In this document: positions 8,755-16,424 of the stretch, piece by piece
Numbering within the stretch: the first letter of the stretch is position 1
How the letters are laid out: each line of letters begins with the position of its first letter
Assembly (NCBI RefSeq): GCF_022815605.1
Contig: NZ_JALGRP010000002.1
Span: forward strand, 491,897-555,896
Origin: Microbacterium sp. VKM Ac-2923
GTDB lineage: Bacteria; Actinomycetota; Actinomycetes; Actinomycetales; Microbacteriaceae
Direction: 5' to 3'
Length of the DNA stretch: 64,000 nt
The notes under the pieces: generated by a model
The model's input: only the letters and a program-made list of their open reading frames with translations
Database searches by the model: none
What the model was told of the DNA's origin: nothing
Position numbers and translations under genes: made by a program

Positions 8755-8803
8755 GGCGGCCGGCGAGCTGCGTCCGTGAACGGACGTGCTCGAGCCGGCC
8801 GCC
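8755..8803. terminator. Long hairpin between convergent genes
   Basis: GGCGGCCGGC (8755-8764) pairs with GCCGGCCGCC (8794-8803). Inside it, CGTCCGT pairs with ACGGACG, and GAGC with GCTC, giving one long interrupted stem. It lies between two convergent genes and most likely terminates both. There is no T-run. Confidence 0.6.
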
Positions 8804-8821
8804 GGGTGGGAGGCGCGTACC

Positions 8822-9163
8822 TCAGGTGGTCGAGGCCTTCGCGCGCGAGGTCTTCGGTTCGGGGCGAGAGTCAAAGATGGCGGCGATGGCGTCGCGTTTG
8901 CCCGCTGCCTCGCGTTCGATCTCGTCGCGGACGTCTTGTGCGCGGCGTTGGATGGTTGGGTCGGCTTTGGTTTTGTCGATCCAGGCTTCGACGGCGAGGC
9001 GGACTTCGTCGGTGACGGTCCGGTCGTTGAGCTGAGCGATGATGTCCAGCTGGGTGCGGGTGGACTCGTTGAGTCTGACCGCGAGGGGTTTGATCGGGCC
9101 GTAGCCGAGTCCGTTGGCGGACGCAGGCGAGGCGGGCGGGGTGGTGGTGTTGGACTCGCTCAT
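8822..9163 (-). CDS. Ribbon-helix-helix-like protein
   Basis: 113 aa starting at the ATG at 9163, which has an excellent AAGGAGG upstream; the longer frame is not needed. After a Ser/Thr/Pro-rich N-terminus comes a CopG-like core, with a strand (KPLAVRLNES) and two helices (TQLDIIAQLNDRTVTDEVR, then AVEAWIDKTK). A charged helical tail follows. Such proteins are common on actinobacterial integrative elements, where they regulate or assist DNA processing. Target unknown. Confidence 0.65.
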   Translation of the reverse strand: MSESNTTTPPASPASANGLGYGPIKPLAVRLNESTRTQLDIIAQLNDRTVTDEVRLAVEAWIDKTKADPTIQRRAQDVRDEIEREAAGKRDAIAAIFDSRPEPKTSRAKASTT

Positions 9164-9436
9164 GGGCGGGTCACCTCCTTGACGGGTGCGGCCGAGAACT
9201 CGAATGTTCTCTGCGAGACCGCGGGCCAGCAACGAGGGCACGGGCGGGTGCCAGAACTGAACTGCATCACCCGCTGTAGCCAGTGAACGACGAAACGTGC
9301 GCCGAGCCAACCGTCCGATCGGTCGACTGAAGTCACCGAGGGGTGGCACCTGGGTTGATCGCACGCATCAGCAGCGTCAAGAATCACGGAGCCAGAACGC
9401 TAGACGTCTGAGCAATTCTCGTGCAGGGTTGTTGTC

Positions 9437-9667
9437 ATGCCGATCATTGTTGTGCTCTGGATCGCCGTATTGGTCGCAACTCTCTTCGACGCCGTGGTAG
9501 TTCAAAATCGCCAGGACGTCTATGTTCCCGAGTTCTTTTGGGTTTTCGTTCTCATGCAACTGCCATTTTTGGGCTCGATGCTCGTATTCCACATCCGAGG
9601 TGACGCCCAGCGACGTCACGAGCGAGAGCAAGTGGCACACGCAATTGCCAGGAGAGATCCGTCTTGA
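9437..9667 (+). CDS. Small two-helix membrane protein (PLDc_N-like)
   Basis: 76 aa. Two transmembrane helices: IIVVLWIAVLVATLFDAVVV near the N-terminus and FFWVFVLMQLPFLGSMLVF in the middle. LPFLGS followed by a basic tail resembles the short phospholipase-D-nuclease N-terminal membrane domain (PLDc_N). It is convergent with the linaridin exporter permease and could be linked to it (for example immunity), but that is speculation. Confidence 0.6.
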   Translation: MPIIVVLWIAVLVATLFDAVVVQNRQDVYVPEFFWVFVLMQLPFLGSMLVFHIRGDAQRRHEREQVAHAIARRDPS

Positions 9668-9758
9668 AAAGACTTGCCGCTTCTTCGAAGCCCCATCAAC
9701 GGTGGGTTATGTCCATTCGACACGCGCGCGCGAGTGCTGGACAGTCATGCACACCTTT

Positions 9759-11258
9759 TCAATACTCTCTCCGTCGCCATCGGTAAACACCGATCAACAC
9801 AACTGTCGCTAGAATTGCCATCAGGATTATGGGGGAGACTGACTCGTCGGCCGCAAGGAACCCTGCGGTGGAAACAATTAGAAGACCATCCACCGCCCAC
9901 GCGACACGGATGATTGCCATCGGATCGCCGAACGGGGTTGGTACCGCGGCAAGATAAGACAGCGGCAGCGGTCCCTTGAGCGCCCCGTTGATCCGCAATA
10001 CTAGGGCAATGAAGCCGGTGAGATAAACCGAGGCAATGTCAGAGATCGTAAGGGCGACCAAAAGAGGGAATGCAGTTACGACTCCTATAGTGAGCAGGCA
10101 TAGTGCCATCACGAGAGGCATCGTGACGTGAGCAAGCAGCAACTTGACGTCGTGAATGCCGTAAAGACTGCGTTCAGACACGGTCGCGCAGGCGTGACGG
10201 ACCCCGTCGGTGAAGGGTCCGAGAGCGGCATAGAGGACAACACCACCAACTCCACCTGATAGGGACGCGAGACCACCACCCGTTGTGACCGCAACCGCCA
10301 GAAGGATCCCGCCCACGATTGCGAACAGCGCCCCCGCTAGGACGCGCCCCGGCGTTCGCATCGCGCCTACTAGATCCACTACGAAGAACCTGAGCGGTGT
10401 CGACCGGCTCCTCAATACTGCTCGACGATGCCGGCCTCTCGTCGGCTTTGCTTGATACAGTGCTGACACTTCGGCCAGCTGTAAGGCGGCGGCATTACTT
10501 ATAGTTGCGTCTCTACGAAAACACTGTTCGAGCACGCCTTCGACGGTCAACAGCGTCAGCAGGCGCGGCACGGCTAGAAGAAGTGCGGCCGACACGACCG
10601 CGAGAGCCAGTAGAGGCGCCGGACCTCCCTCGCCAAGAGCGACATAGCCCACCCAAGCCGATGGCAGCGCAGACGAGAACGCTGGCGCTACCAGAGAAAG
10701 CGCATACTCCGCGACGAGACCAGCGCTCGCGCCGATGGCGACTCGCGTGGACCACTGCCCGGCTAACCACAAGACCGCGGCCACCATGCCGGAGAACAAA
10801 CCGGCAACCACAAATAGCGATGCACGTAGCGGCGACCATGCTCCAGAGAAAATGAGAGCCGCCCCGCACGCACCAGCCGCGACGACGAACGCAGCGCCAA
10901 CGAGGGCAAATGCTATTGAAAGAGGACGCCTGAACACCTTGGTGCGGGGTAATTCACTGCCAGCGGTGGCAAACGCCAAAAAGGGTGGATGTACAGCAGG
11001 ACCTAGGTACACCCCGGCCACGGCCATCGATGCCCAGATGAAGGTGATGAGCCCTGTGATCGTGACTGCGCCTTGGCCGGAAGCAATGTACGTGCTCACA
11101 GAGTCCTGACTGAGGCCCAACCAAATGGCGCGCACGATCGGGACTACGACGACTGCGGCGACCAGCACGGCCGCATACACGAGGTACGCCGCTGCGGAGG
11201 GGCTGTGGTGTCGTCGCCCACGCCAAATCTGCCATACGCGCTGCAATCGGACGTTCAT
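9759..11258 (-). CDS. Linaridin cluster ABC exporter, membrane subunit
   Basis: About 499 aa. I choose the ATG at 11258 because it overlaps the stop of the ATPase gene (ATGA). A short basic N-terminus is followed by roughly a dozen hydrophobic helices in two blocks with a soluble middle (~residues 255-290). There is no ATPase domain. Coupled to the upstream ATPase, it probably forms the pore that exports the modified peptide or confers self-protection. Confidence 0.75.
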   Translation of the reverse strand: MNVRLQRVWQIWRGRRHHSPSAAAYLVYAAVLVAAVVVVPIVRAIWLGLSQDSVSTYIASGQGAVTITGLITFIWASMAVAGVYLGPAVHPPFLAFATAGSELPRTKVFRRPLSIAFALVGAAFVVAAGACGAALIFSGAWSPLRASLFVVAGLFSGMVAAVLWLAGQWSTRVAIGASAGLVAEYALSLVAPAFSSALPSAWVGYVALGEGGPAPLLALAVVSAALLLAVPRLLTLLTVEGVLEQCFRRDATISNAAALQLAEVSALYQAKPTRGRHRRAVLRSRSTPLRFFVVDLVGAMRTPGRVLAGALFAIVGGILLAVAVTTGGGLASLSGGVGGVVLYAALGPFTDGVRHACATVSERSLYGIHDVKLLLAHVTMPLVMALCLLTIGVVTAFPLLVALTISDIASVYLTGFIALVLRINGALKGPLPLSYLAAVPTPFGDPMAIIRVAWAVDGLLIVSTAGFLAADESVSPIILMAILATVVLIGVYRWRRREY

Positions 11259-11902
11259 CCTGTGGCCCGCAACCATACGACCGAGTCTGCCAACTCGCTT
11301 GATAGGACGTCACTGTGAGTTGCGATGATGATGGCAGTGCCCGCGTCCCGTACTTGCCGAAGCGCGTCGATCACATAGCCCAGCCGTTGCGGGTCGAGTC
11401 GCTGTTCGGGTTCGTCCAAGAGCAGTACCTCTGATGGCCGCACGAGTATGAGGGCGAGACCGAACAGTTGCATCTGTCCAGACGACAACTCATGCGGAAA
11501 CCGCTTGTCCAGATCACGTAGTCGCAGCAATTCGAGTATTCCGTCGGCGGCGTCGGACACCTCCTCGGCGTCGTCGTACCAGGTGGAAGCGACGAGCTCG
11601 ACGTGATCCCGCACAGTAAGATCGGGCGCCATCGGCGGCAATCCGATCATCGATGCCGTGCACCGCCTCGATTTTGCATCTCGCAGGCGAGGGTCACGTC
11701 CGGCCACTAGAGCGCTCCCCTCAGTTGGCGCGTACGAGCCGTCGAGGACGCGCAGAAGTGTCGACTTGCCGGAACCGTTGTGCCCCCTGATCGCCGTCAC
11801 CTGCCCTGCGGTCGCTCCAAGATTGGTTCGCGGAAGCAGTTGGATGTCATTGACCACCACGTTGACGTTCGTCATCTCGATCATCAGGCGGGACGTTTTC
11901 AT
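11255..11902 (-). CDS. Linaridin cluster ABC exporter, ATPase subunit
   Basis: 215 aa single nucleotide-binding domain. Walker A is GHNGSGKST (~residue 40), the signature is LSSGQMQL (~140), Walker B is VLLLDEPE (~160), and the H-loop is ATHSD (~195). The Q-loop is weak. It works with the coupled permease to export the linaridin or protect the producer, the role of CypT-type transporters in cypemycin-like clusters. It lies 30 nt downstream of the decarboxylase gene, in the same operon. Confidence 0.85.
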   Translation of the reverse strand: MKTSRLMIEMTNVNVVVNDIQLLPRTNLGATAGQVTAIRGHNGSGKSTLLRVLDGSYAPTEGSALVAGRDPRLRDAKSRRCTASMIGLPPMAPDLTVRDHVELVASTWYDDAEEVSDAADGILELLRLRDLDKRFPHELSSGQMQLFGLALILVRPSEVLLLDEPEQRLDPQRLGYVIDALRQVRDAGTAIIIATHSDVLSSELADSVVWLRATG

Positions 11903-11932
11903 GGTGCGTCTTTCTCCAAGTTTGCCTGAATG

Positions 11933-12553
11933 TCAAGGCCCGGCCGGTGGTTCGTCGAGGAAAGCGTTCAGGATGTCCAAAGCACCGGGCAGATTGAAGC
12001 CACTACTCGCAATGGTTCGATCGTCAGCACGCACACCCTCGATCTCCGGAACGAAGAATACGTTGGGACGGAGGGCAAGAATATTCCGCCAGTGACTGAT
12101 AATCTCATTTTCCGCCGGCGACACCTGAGCTATGACAATAGGAATTTTAGTTATTTGCATCATCATCAACGCTGGCGTGTCCGACCGTCCTTGCGAGAGA
12201 CGCATCACCGTGTCGAGAGTGGCGGGAAATATGACGATGCCTTCAGAAAGACCCGTGCGACCCGCACGCCAAGCCGTACTCAGGCTCGGGTAATCCCATG
12301 CGTCTAACCAGACCTCCCCGTTGGCGAGGTGCTTGAGTGCTTCGACGGAGACGAACCGTTGCGCATTCTCGGATACAGAAACATTGACTATCACGCTCGG
12401 ACTTGTGTAACGCAACCAATGGATCCACCACGGCACGAGGGAGGCGCTGATGGACCCCGACACGTGTACGTGTAGTTCCGATCCGCGGTATGAGGGCAGA
12501 ACCTGCTGTGTCAAGATCTGCTCAGTTCCAGAGCCGGGCGGATAGGAATCCAC
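11933..12553 (-). CDS. LinD-type flavoprotein cysteine decarboxylase
   Basis: 206 aa homologue of the HFCD flavoproteins (EpiD/CypD family) that oxidatively decarboxylate the C-terminal cysteine of a RiPP precursor, the first step towards aminovinyl-cysteine. The Rossmann-like start (HVHVSGSISA), PATLDT in the place of the PASANT motif and P-A-E-N-E-I-I-S-H-W in the place of PxMNxxMW are recognisable. The last two diverge from the EpiD consensus. The GTG at 12553 gives a 43-nt overlap with linL; a downstream start is possible. The precursor ends in Cys, as this enzyme requires. Confidence 0.8.
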   Translation of the reverse strand: MDSYPPGSGTEQILTQQVLPSYRGSELHVHVSGSISASLVPWWIHWLRYTSPSVIVNVSVSENAQRFVSVEALKHLANGEVWLDAWDYPSLSTAWRAGRTGLSEGIVIFPATLDTVMRLSQGRSDTPALMMMQITKIPIVIAQVSPAENEIISHWRNILALRPNVFFVPEIEGVRADDRTIASSGFNLPGALDILNAFLDEPPAGP

Positions 12554-13074
12554 TCAGAGACGAGAACAGGCAGCATCCGCTGATCAGGCGGCGCGGCCGG
12601 GTAATAATTCATGAGAAGAAACTGGAACAGATTAGCCTCTTTGTCCCGGATCAGGCCTCTCGTTGCGTCTGCCACCAACCGGTAAGGCAAGCTGGTCACG
12701 ATCCAATCCATCGCGCTGTGATTGACCTGCATAACCGACAATTGCTGCATGGCATCGAAAAGAGCTTTTGGCCCCCTGCTCCGCGGGTTCAGTAGGACAT
12801 TCAGGATCCCGTGTTCAGTCGCGGGCGTGACGTCGATCCAATCCCCTGGTTCCTCAGCATCCTTGCTACTACTCGTTCGGACTAGCAAGTGGACGTTGTG
12901 CACTCCGGGATTGGGGGCGAAGAACCGCCATCCAGGGATGGTCCAACCCCCGACGTAGCGGCGCAGATCGAGATTGTACGAGTCGGGCGTGTTCTGCAAC
13001 GACGTCGCCACGAGATGGGCGGTGAGCGCAATTGAGACGAGTCCGGTCAAGCCACGAACAATTTTCGACTGCAT
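12511..13074 (-). CDS. LinL-type linaridin biosynthesis protein
   Basis: 187 aa from the ATG at 13074, two bases after the linH stop, with GGGAAGTGG upstream. One N-terminal membrane helix (GLTGLVSIALTAHLVATSL) is followed by a soluble domain with WRFFAPNPGVHNVHLLVR. Position between the LinH and LinD homologues, size and topology match the linaridin-specific CypL/LinL proteins. These act with LinH in dehydration and epimerisation of the precursor (family role; not deduced from motifs here). Confidence 0.75.
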   Translation of the reverse strand: MQSKIVRGLTGLVSIALTAHLVATSLQNTPDSYNLDLRRYVGGWTIPGWRFFAPNPGVHNVHLLVRTSSSKDAEEPGDWIDVTPATEHGILNVLLNPRSRGPKALFDAMQQLSVMQVNHSAMDWIVTSLPYRLVADATRGLIRDKEANLFQFLLMNYYPAAPPDQRMLPVLVSEWIPIRPALELSRS

Positions 13075-13075
13075 G

Positions 13076-14857
13076 TCAGACCACTTCCCGGATGATGTCC
13101 GCAACACGTTGCGCGTACGCACGGTAACCCAAGATGGAGCGGTGCGAGGAATTTTCGATCAAGGTGAATGGCGCATCCAGACTGCTCGCAAGACTAATCT
13201 CTTGCTTCTCGTATTCTTTGGAGGCGATGACCCTACGGCGACCAACCGATTTGAGGGCTTGAATTGCGTCGGCGGTAGGTATCGCGAAGTAATCACCCGT
13301 CGCCCGCAGAATGTTACCCGGCGAGAAACTGAACTGAATAACCCCCATCTGATCGTCTGGAGCGTAGGCGGATTGACGCGAAATAGCGTTCGGTACGAAA
13401 TTGTAGACACCGCTCAGCGCAACAAACATGGACCCGAGTTGGGCCTGCAAGAACGCTCCCCGACGCCGACGATCGGCACGGTCCTGCGCTAGTACTTCAG
13501 GATCCGTGCCGTCCACGATGACAATTGTTTCGATTCGCCGGCCGCCTAGATCGCTCGCACAATATGTCGCTGCGACAAGGGAACCTATCGAGTGCGAGAC
13601 CGAGATGAGTTTGCCCGTCGAGTCGACCCGCGCCAGGAGTTCAGAAACGAGCTCACCTGGAGACTTTTTCGATGTCGTGAGACCGTATCCGGAGCGATGG
13701 TAAGAAAGCACATGATGCTGCTCTGACAGCATCTCAGCAAGCCAAGAGAATGACGCCAGAGGGCTACCAAGACCCGCCTCGAGGATTATGATCGGAGCTT
13801 CGCCGGCGGCAATAGAAGAACCTGTCGGACTCCGAAGATCGTATTCAACGAGTCCGTCGCCGACGTCAAGAACCTTTGTACCCTTCAGGCCTCGCCTGCG
13901 CACGATATCAAGTTCACGCTGCGAGGCTGCGTAAGCGACGCTGACGCTGACCGCCACGCCAGCCGTTGTGAGAACGCTGCGTTCCAACTTCCCAAGCGAG
14001 TGGTGACCGCGACGACGCTGGTCGACGACATACTGTACCGCGCCATGGGAGCCTGCAAAGCCCCATACGAACCGCGGGAGCTCCATGACAGTGGCCACAC
14101 CAACGTGAAAACCTTTGACTGCTATCAATGCTATGTGCGCCCACCGACTTGGTAGAGAGTAGACGATTGGGAATCCGACCTCCCATAACGGCGTAACCCA
14201 CGTGAGTAAGCGCACCACCCGCGGGAATCGACGCAGCACGCTCGCCGCCGGGCCGCGACCGTATGCTTCGGTCTGAAGGATCTCTCCGATCGCGTCGCCC
14301 TGAACCCAGCTCGACCCGAAGAGCTTCGAGATCCCCGAGACGAAGTAGCTGAGTCCGGCCTGTATGTTCAGTGCCCGGAGGAACAAATCATCCGAAAGTT
14401 CCCGATCGGGAACGAGCGCAGACAGGGTCCTATACTGCGTGATGATACCCGTCATTTGGTCAGCCCCATCGCGACCGTAGGGCGTACGAAATTCATTGAC
14501 ACGGTTGGCAAGGGCGATGACAGCCGCGGCAACAATTTGCGTGCGCCGCCTCCCCCGACTCATCAGCAGAGTGCCCGACGCAACCAATGTGGCCGTTGCA
14601 AGAATTCGCGGCGTGTGCGGTGAATCAATGAGTACGCGGACTTTCCCGGCCACACCTTCCGCGGGTCGACCGATAGACGACACTCCCCGCAAGAGACCGT
14701 CATCCTCGTACAGCTTCTTAATAGCGAGGGCCTCAATGGATGCAAGAATTTGCCCGATTGCGATAGGTAGAAACGTCTGATCTATCGCCGTTTGTCTCGC
14801 CTGCGCCACGGAGGGCGCGGGCTGCGCCCTCAGCTTCCGCCTTCGTAAGATTCCCAC
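13076..14857 (-). CDS. LinH-type membrane/alpha-beta hydrolase fusion
   Basis: 593 aa. The N-terminal ~300 residues hold several hydrophobic helices (HTTM-like, for example IIAT-type helices around residues 80-120 and 220-300). The C-terminal half is an alpha/beta hydrolase with an oxyanion strand (ILEAGLGSP), nucleophile elbow SHSIGS (~430) and a late His in SSHRSI. This two-part layout is characteristic of CypH/LinH in linaridin clusters, where the protein is needed for Thr/Ser dehydration. GTG start with AGGGGGG upstream. It is separated from the precursor by a strong hairpin. Confidence 0.82.
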   Translation of the reverse strand: MGILRRRKLRAQPAPSVAQARQTAIDQTFLPIAIGQILASIEALAIKKLYEDDGLLRGVSSIGRPAEGVAGKVRVLIDSPHTPRILATATLVASGTLLMSRGRRRTQIVAAAVIALANRVNEFRTPYGRDGADQMTGIITQYRTLSALVPDRELSDDLFLRALNIQAGLSYFVSGISKLFGSSWVQGDAIGEILQTEAYGRGPAASVLRRFPRVVRLLTWVTPLWEVGFPIVYSLPSRWAHIALIAVKGFHVGVATVMELPRFVWGFAGSHGAVQYVVDQRRRGHHSLGKLERSVLTTAGVAVSVSVAYAASQRELDIVRRRGLKGTKVLDVGDGLVEYDLRSPTGSSIAAGEAPIIILEAGLGSPLASFSWLAEMLSEQHHVLSYHRSGYGLTTSKKSPGELVSELLARVDSTGKLISVSHSIGSLVAATYCASDLGGRRIETIVIVDGTDPEVLAQDRADRRRRGAFLQAQLGSMFVALSGVYNFVPNAISRQSAYAPDDQMGVIQFSFSPGNILRATGDYFAIPTADAIQALKSVGRRRVIASKEYEKQEISLASSLDAPFTLIENSSHRSILGYRAYAQRVADIIREVV

Positions 14858-14875
14858 TTAGCCCCCCCTATCATG

Positions 14876-14917
14876 ACTTCTGCCGAAGACCCCAAGGTCG
14901 GGGTCTCCGGCAGAAGT
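14876..14917 (-). terminator. Attenuator-like hairpin between precursor and biosynthetic genes
   Basis: ACTTCTGCCG-A-AGACCCC pairs with GGGGTCT-C-CGGCAGAAGT: 17 pairs and one mismatch around a 6-nt loop. No T-run follows in the transcription direction. Placed between linA and linH, it probably causes partial termination or stabilises the precursor mRNA, giving more precursor than enzyme, an arrangement seen in many RiPP operons. Confidence 0.7.
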
Positions 14918-14929
14918 TGCTACTCAAAT

Positions 14930-15094
14930 TCAGCAGACCAGGCAGATGGTGCTTCCCTGGACGACGAACTGGGCGGCAGTGACGAACGCGGGCGTCGTCA
15001 TTGCGGGGTTCGTCGCATCACCCTGTGCACCCGGCATTGCGCATCGCATTTCCTGGTTTGCGAATGCCTGAACGTCAAGAATTTCAGCCTGCAT
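14930..15094 (-). CDS. Cypemycin-like linaridin precursor peptide (54 aa)
   Basis: Starts at the ATG at 15094 behind a strong AAAGGAG. Leader features (Q-A-F-A-N, then A-x-P-G, then NPAM) match the cypemycin leader. Cleavage after PAM would release a 22-residue core beginning TTPAFVTAAQF and ending QGSTICLVC. The C-terminal C-L-V-C is the aminovinyl-cysteine site and the Thr residues are dehydration sites. Compared with cypemycin (from memory), the core starts with Thr instead of Ala, has FVT near the start, and has FVVQ in place of FVIQ. The gene lies first in the linaridin operon. Confidence 0.93.
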   Translation of the reverse strand: MQAEILDVQAFANQEMRCAMPGAQGDATNPAMTTPAFVTAAQFVVQGSTICLVC

Positions 15095-15396
15095 AGCAAT
15101 CTCCTTTATCTTTAGGGCATTGCACAAGCGCGTGCCCCCCACCAAGCAACGTACATTGGCTCGGGCGATTTGGGAAGCCGGGAGGGTGGACGACTGGTTG
15201 CGATCACGTTTCGACACCGTTACGCGGTCAGCTTCGCCCTAGTCGATGCTTGGGTCCCCCAATGACCAGGACTGCACCTCGAACCGTTCCGATTGCGGTC
15301 CGAACCGGACGGACGAGACAGAAGCGGATCTGAAAAGAATGTTCGACTCGCGGAGGTTGCGACGGCCTGCCACACCACACTTATCGCGAGAGAGTT
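15095..15396 (-). promoter_or_regulatory. Leader region of the linaridin operon
   Basis: 302 bases without a gene, upstream of the precursor. The strong RBS lies at its left end. I see no confident -35/-10 pair; the AT-rich CTAAAGATAAAGG just before the RBS is the only candidate. The promoter for the cluster is expected here unless the DCC gene is cotranscribed. Confidence 0.35.
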
Positions 15397-15789
15397 TCAG
15401 TTGGTCGGCGGCCGCATCGCGCAGGTGGGCGTACCTCCGGGGAGTCGATCCCGGTGGCGTGCGACAAGGGAGTATCCGGCGCCGAAGATCCACGAAAACG
15501 GTGGGGCGACGACCAAACTTCCCAGGAGCTTCCATCCCATCTGAGGCTGCATGCGTAGCAGCGCAGCAAACGCAGCGTGTCCCCGATGGAGCTGCCCCTT
15601 CGCTACGAGCCAAGCCTCACTCATCACATCACCTTCGGTCAGACCTAGCCGATCGAGATTCAGCCACTGCCAGGGCTCTGCGTGAAACCCGCCGAAGGAG
15701 TTACTAAGTCGTTGTACCCATGTCGCGCAGAACGCACAGTCGCCGTCGTACACAAGGAGTGGGAGCTGCGGGTTCATGTGGGTGATCAT
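15397..15789 (-). CDS. DCC-family (DUF393) thiol-disulfide oxidoreductase-like protein
   Basis: 130 aa. The N-terminus carries VYDGDCAFCATWVQRL, the D-G-x-C-x-x-C motif that names the DCC family (thioredoxin-like fold), and a hydrophobic helix occurs around residues 85-105. Members often accompany HTTM-type membrane proteins, which suits the LinH homologue downstream. A role in linaridin maturation or in keeping the precursor cysteines reduced is plausible but unproven. An alternative ATG lies at 15777. Confidence 0.7.
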   Translation of the reverse strand: MITHMNPQLPLLVYDGDCAFCATWVQRLSNSFGGFHAEPWQWLNLDRLGLTEGDVMSEAWLVAKGQLHRGHAAFAALLRMQPQMGWKLLGSLVVAPPFSWIFGAGYSLVARHRDRLPGGTPTCAMRPPTN

Positions 15790-16014
15790 AGACGCGCTAT
15801 CTCTGACACGCTTGAGACCGCCTCCTCACACGCGCTCGCGCAGACGACGTGATGCAAGCGGCCACGAGACGATTTCGTGGTGAGGCGCGGAACGAAAGCG
15901 AGGGAGCCTGGCCCTGCAGTGCACCTGTCATGCACCTGTGGCCGCATGCTCCTGATAATCGTGGGCCGGGTTGCGAAGAGTCCCGACGTCTAGGACTCAG
16001 ACTTTCGACACTAT

Positions 16015-16359
16015 TCAGGGCGTGGCGGCGAGGTACGCGTCGACAATCATCGACGGTACTCGGCCGCGGTCACTGACGGTGTGCCCATTGGCCCGTGCCC
16101 ACTCGCGCACTGCGCCAAGGTCGAGGTCGCTCTTCTGGCGGGGAGTCTGACCGACCCGAGTCGCTGCGCCGCTCTTCACGGAGCGGGCGGCGTCGACATA
16201 CGGCGTGAGCGCCTTGTAGAACTTGTCGGCGTTCGTGGCAGAGAGGTCAATCTCGTAGGCGCGTCCTTCGACGGAGAAGGTGATCCGCTTTCCTTCGCCC
16301 TGCTCGAGTACGGTGCCGTCGAGGTCATCGGTGATCTGTGCGATGTGCTTGGTTGCCAT
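16015..16359 (-). CDS. lsr2: Lsr2-family nucleoid-associated silencer
   Basis: 114 aa, the usual length. The N-terminal dimerisation domain (residues 1-60: IAQITDDLDGT, then ITFSVEGRAYEIDLS) is followed by a linker and a C-terminal DNA-binding domain with the minor-groove RGR hook (SDRGRVPSMIVDAY). Lsr2 binds AT-rich DNA and silences foreign genes, as H-NS does. Carried on the element, it could silence the AT-richer cargo until needed. A chromosomal copy presumably exists elsewhere. Confidence 0.92.
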   Translation of the reverse strand: MATKHIAQITDDLDGTVLEQGEGKRITFSVEGRAYEIDLSATNADKFYKALTPYVDAARSVKSGAATRVGQTPRQKSDLDLGAVREWARANGHTVSDRGRVPSMIVDAYLAATP

Positions 16360-16424
16360 GATGAGCAAAACCTTACACCCGAATGTAACGATTTCCCGAT
16401 ACTTCGAAGCAAAGCGTCGAATGC

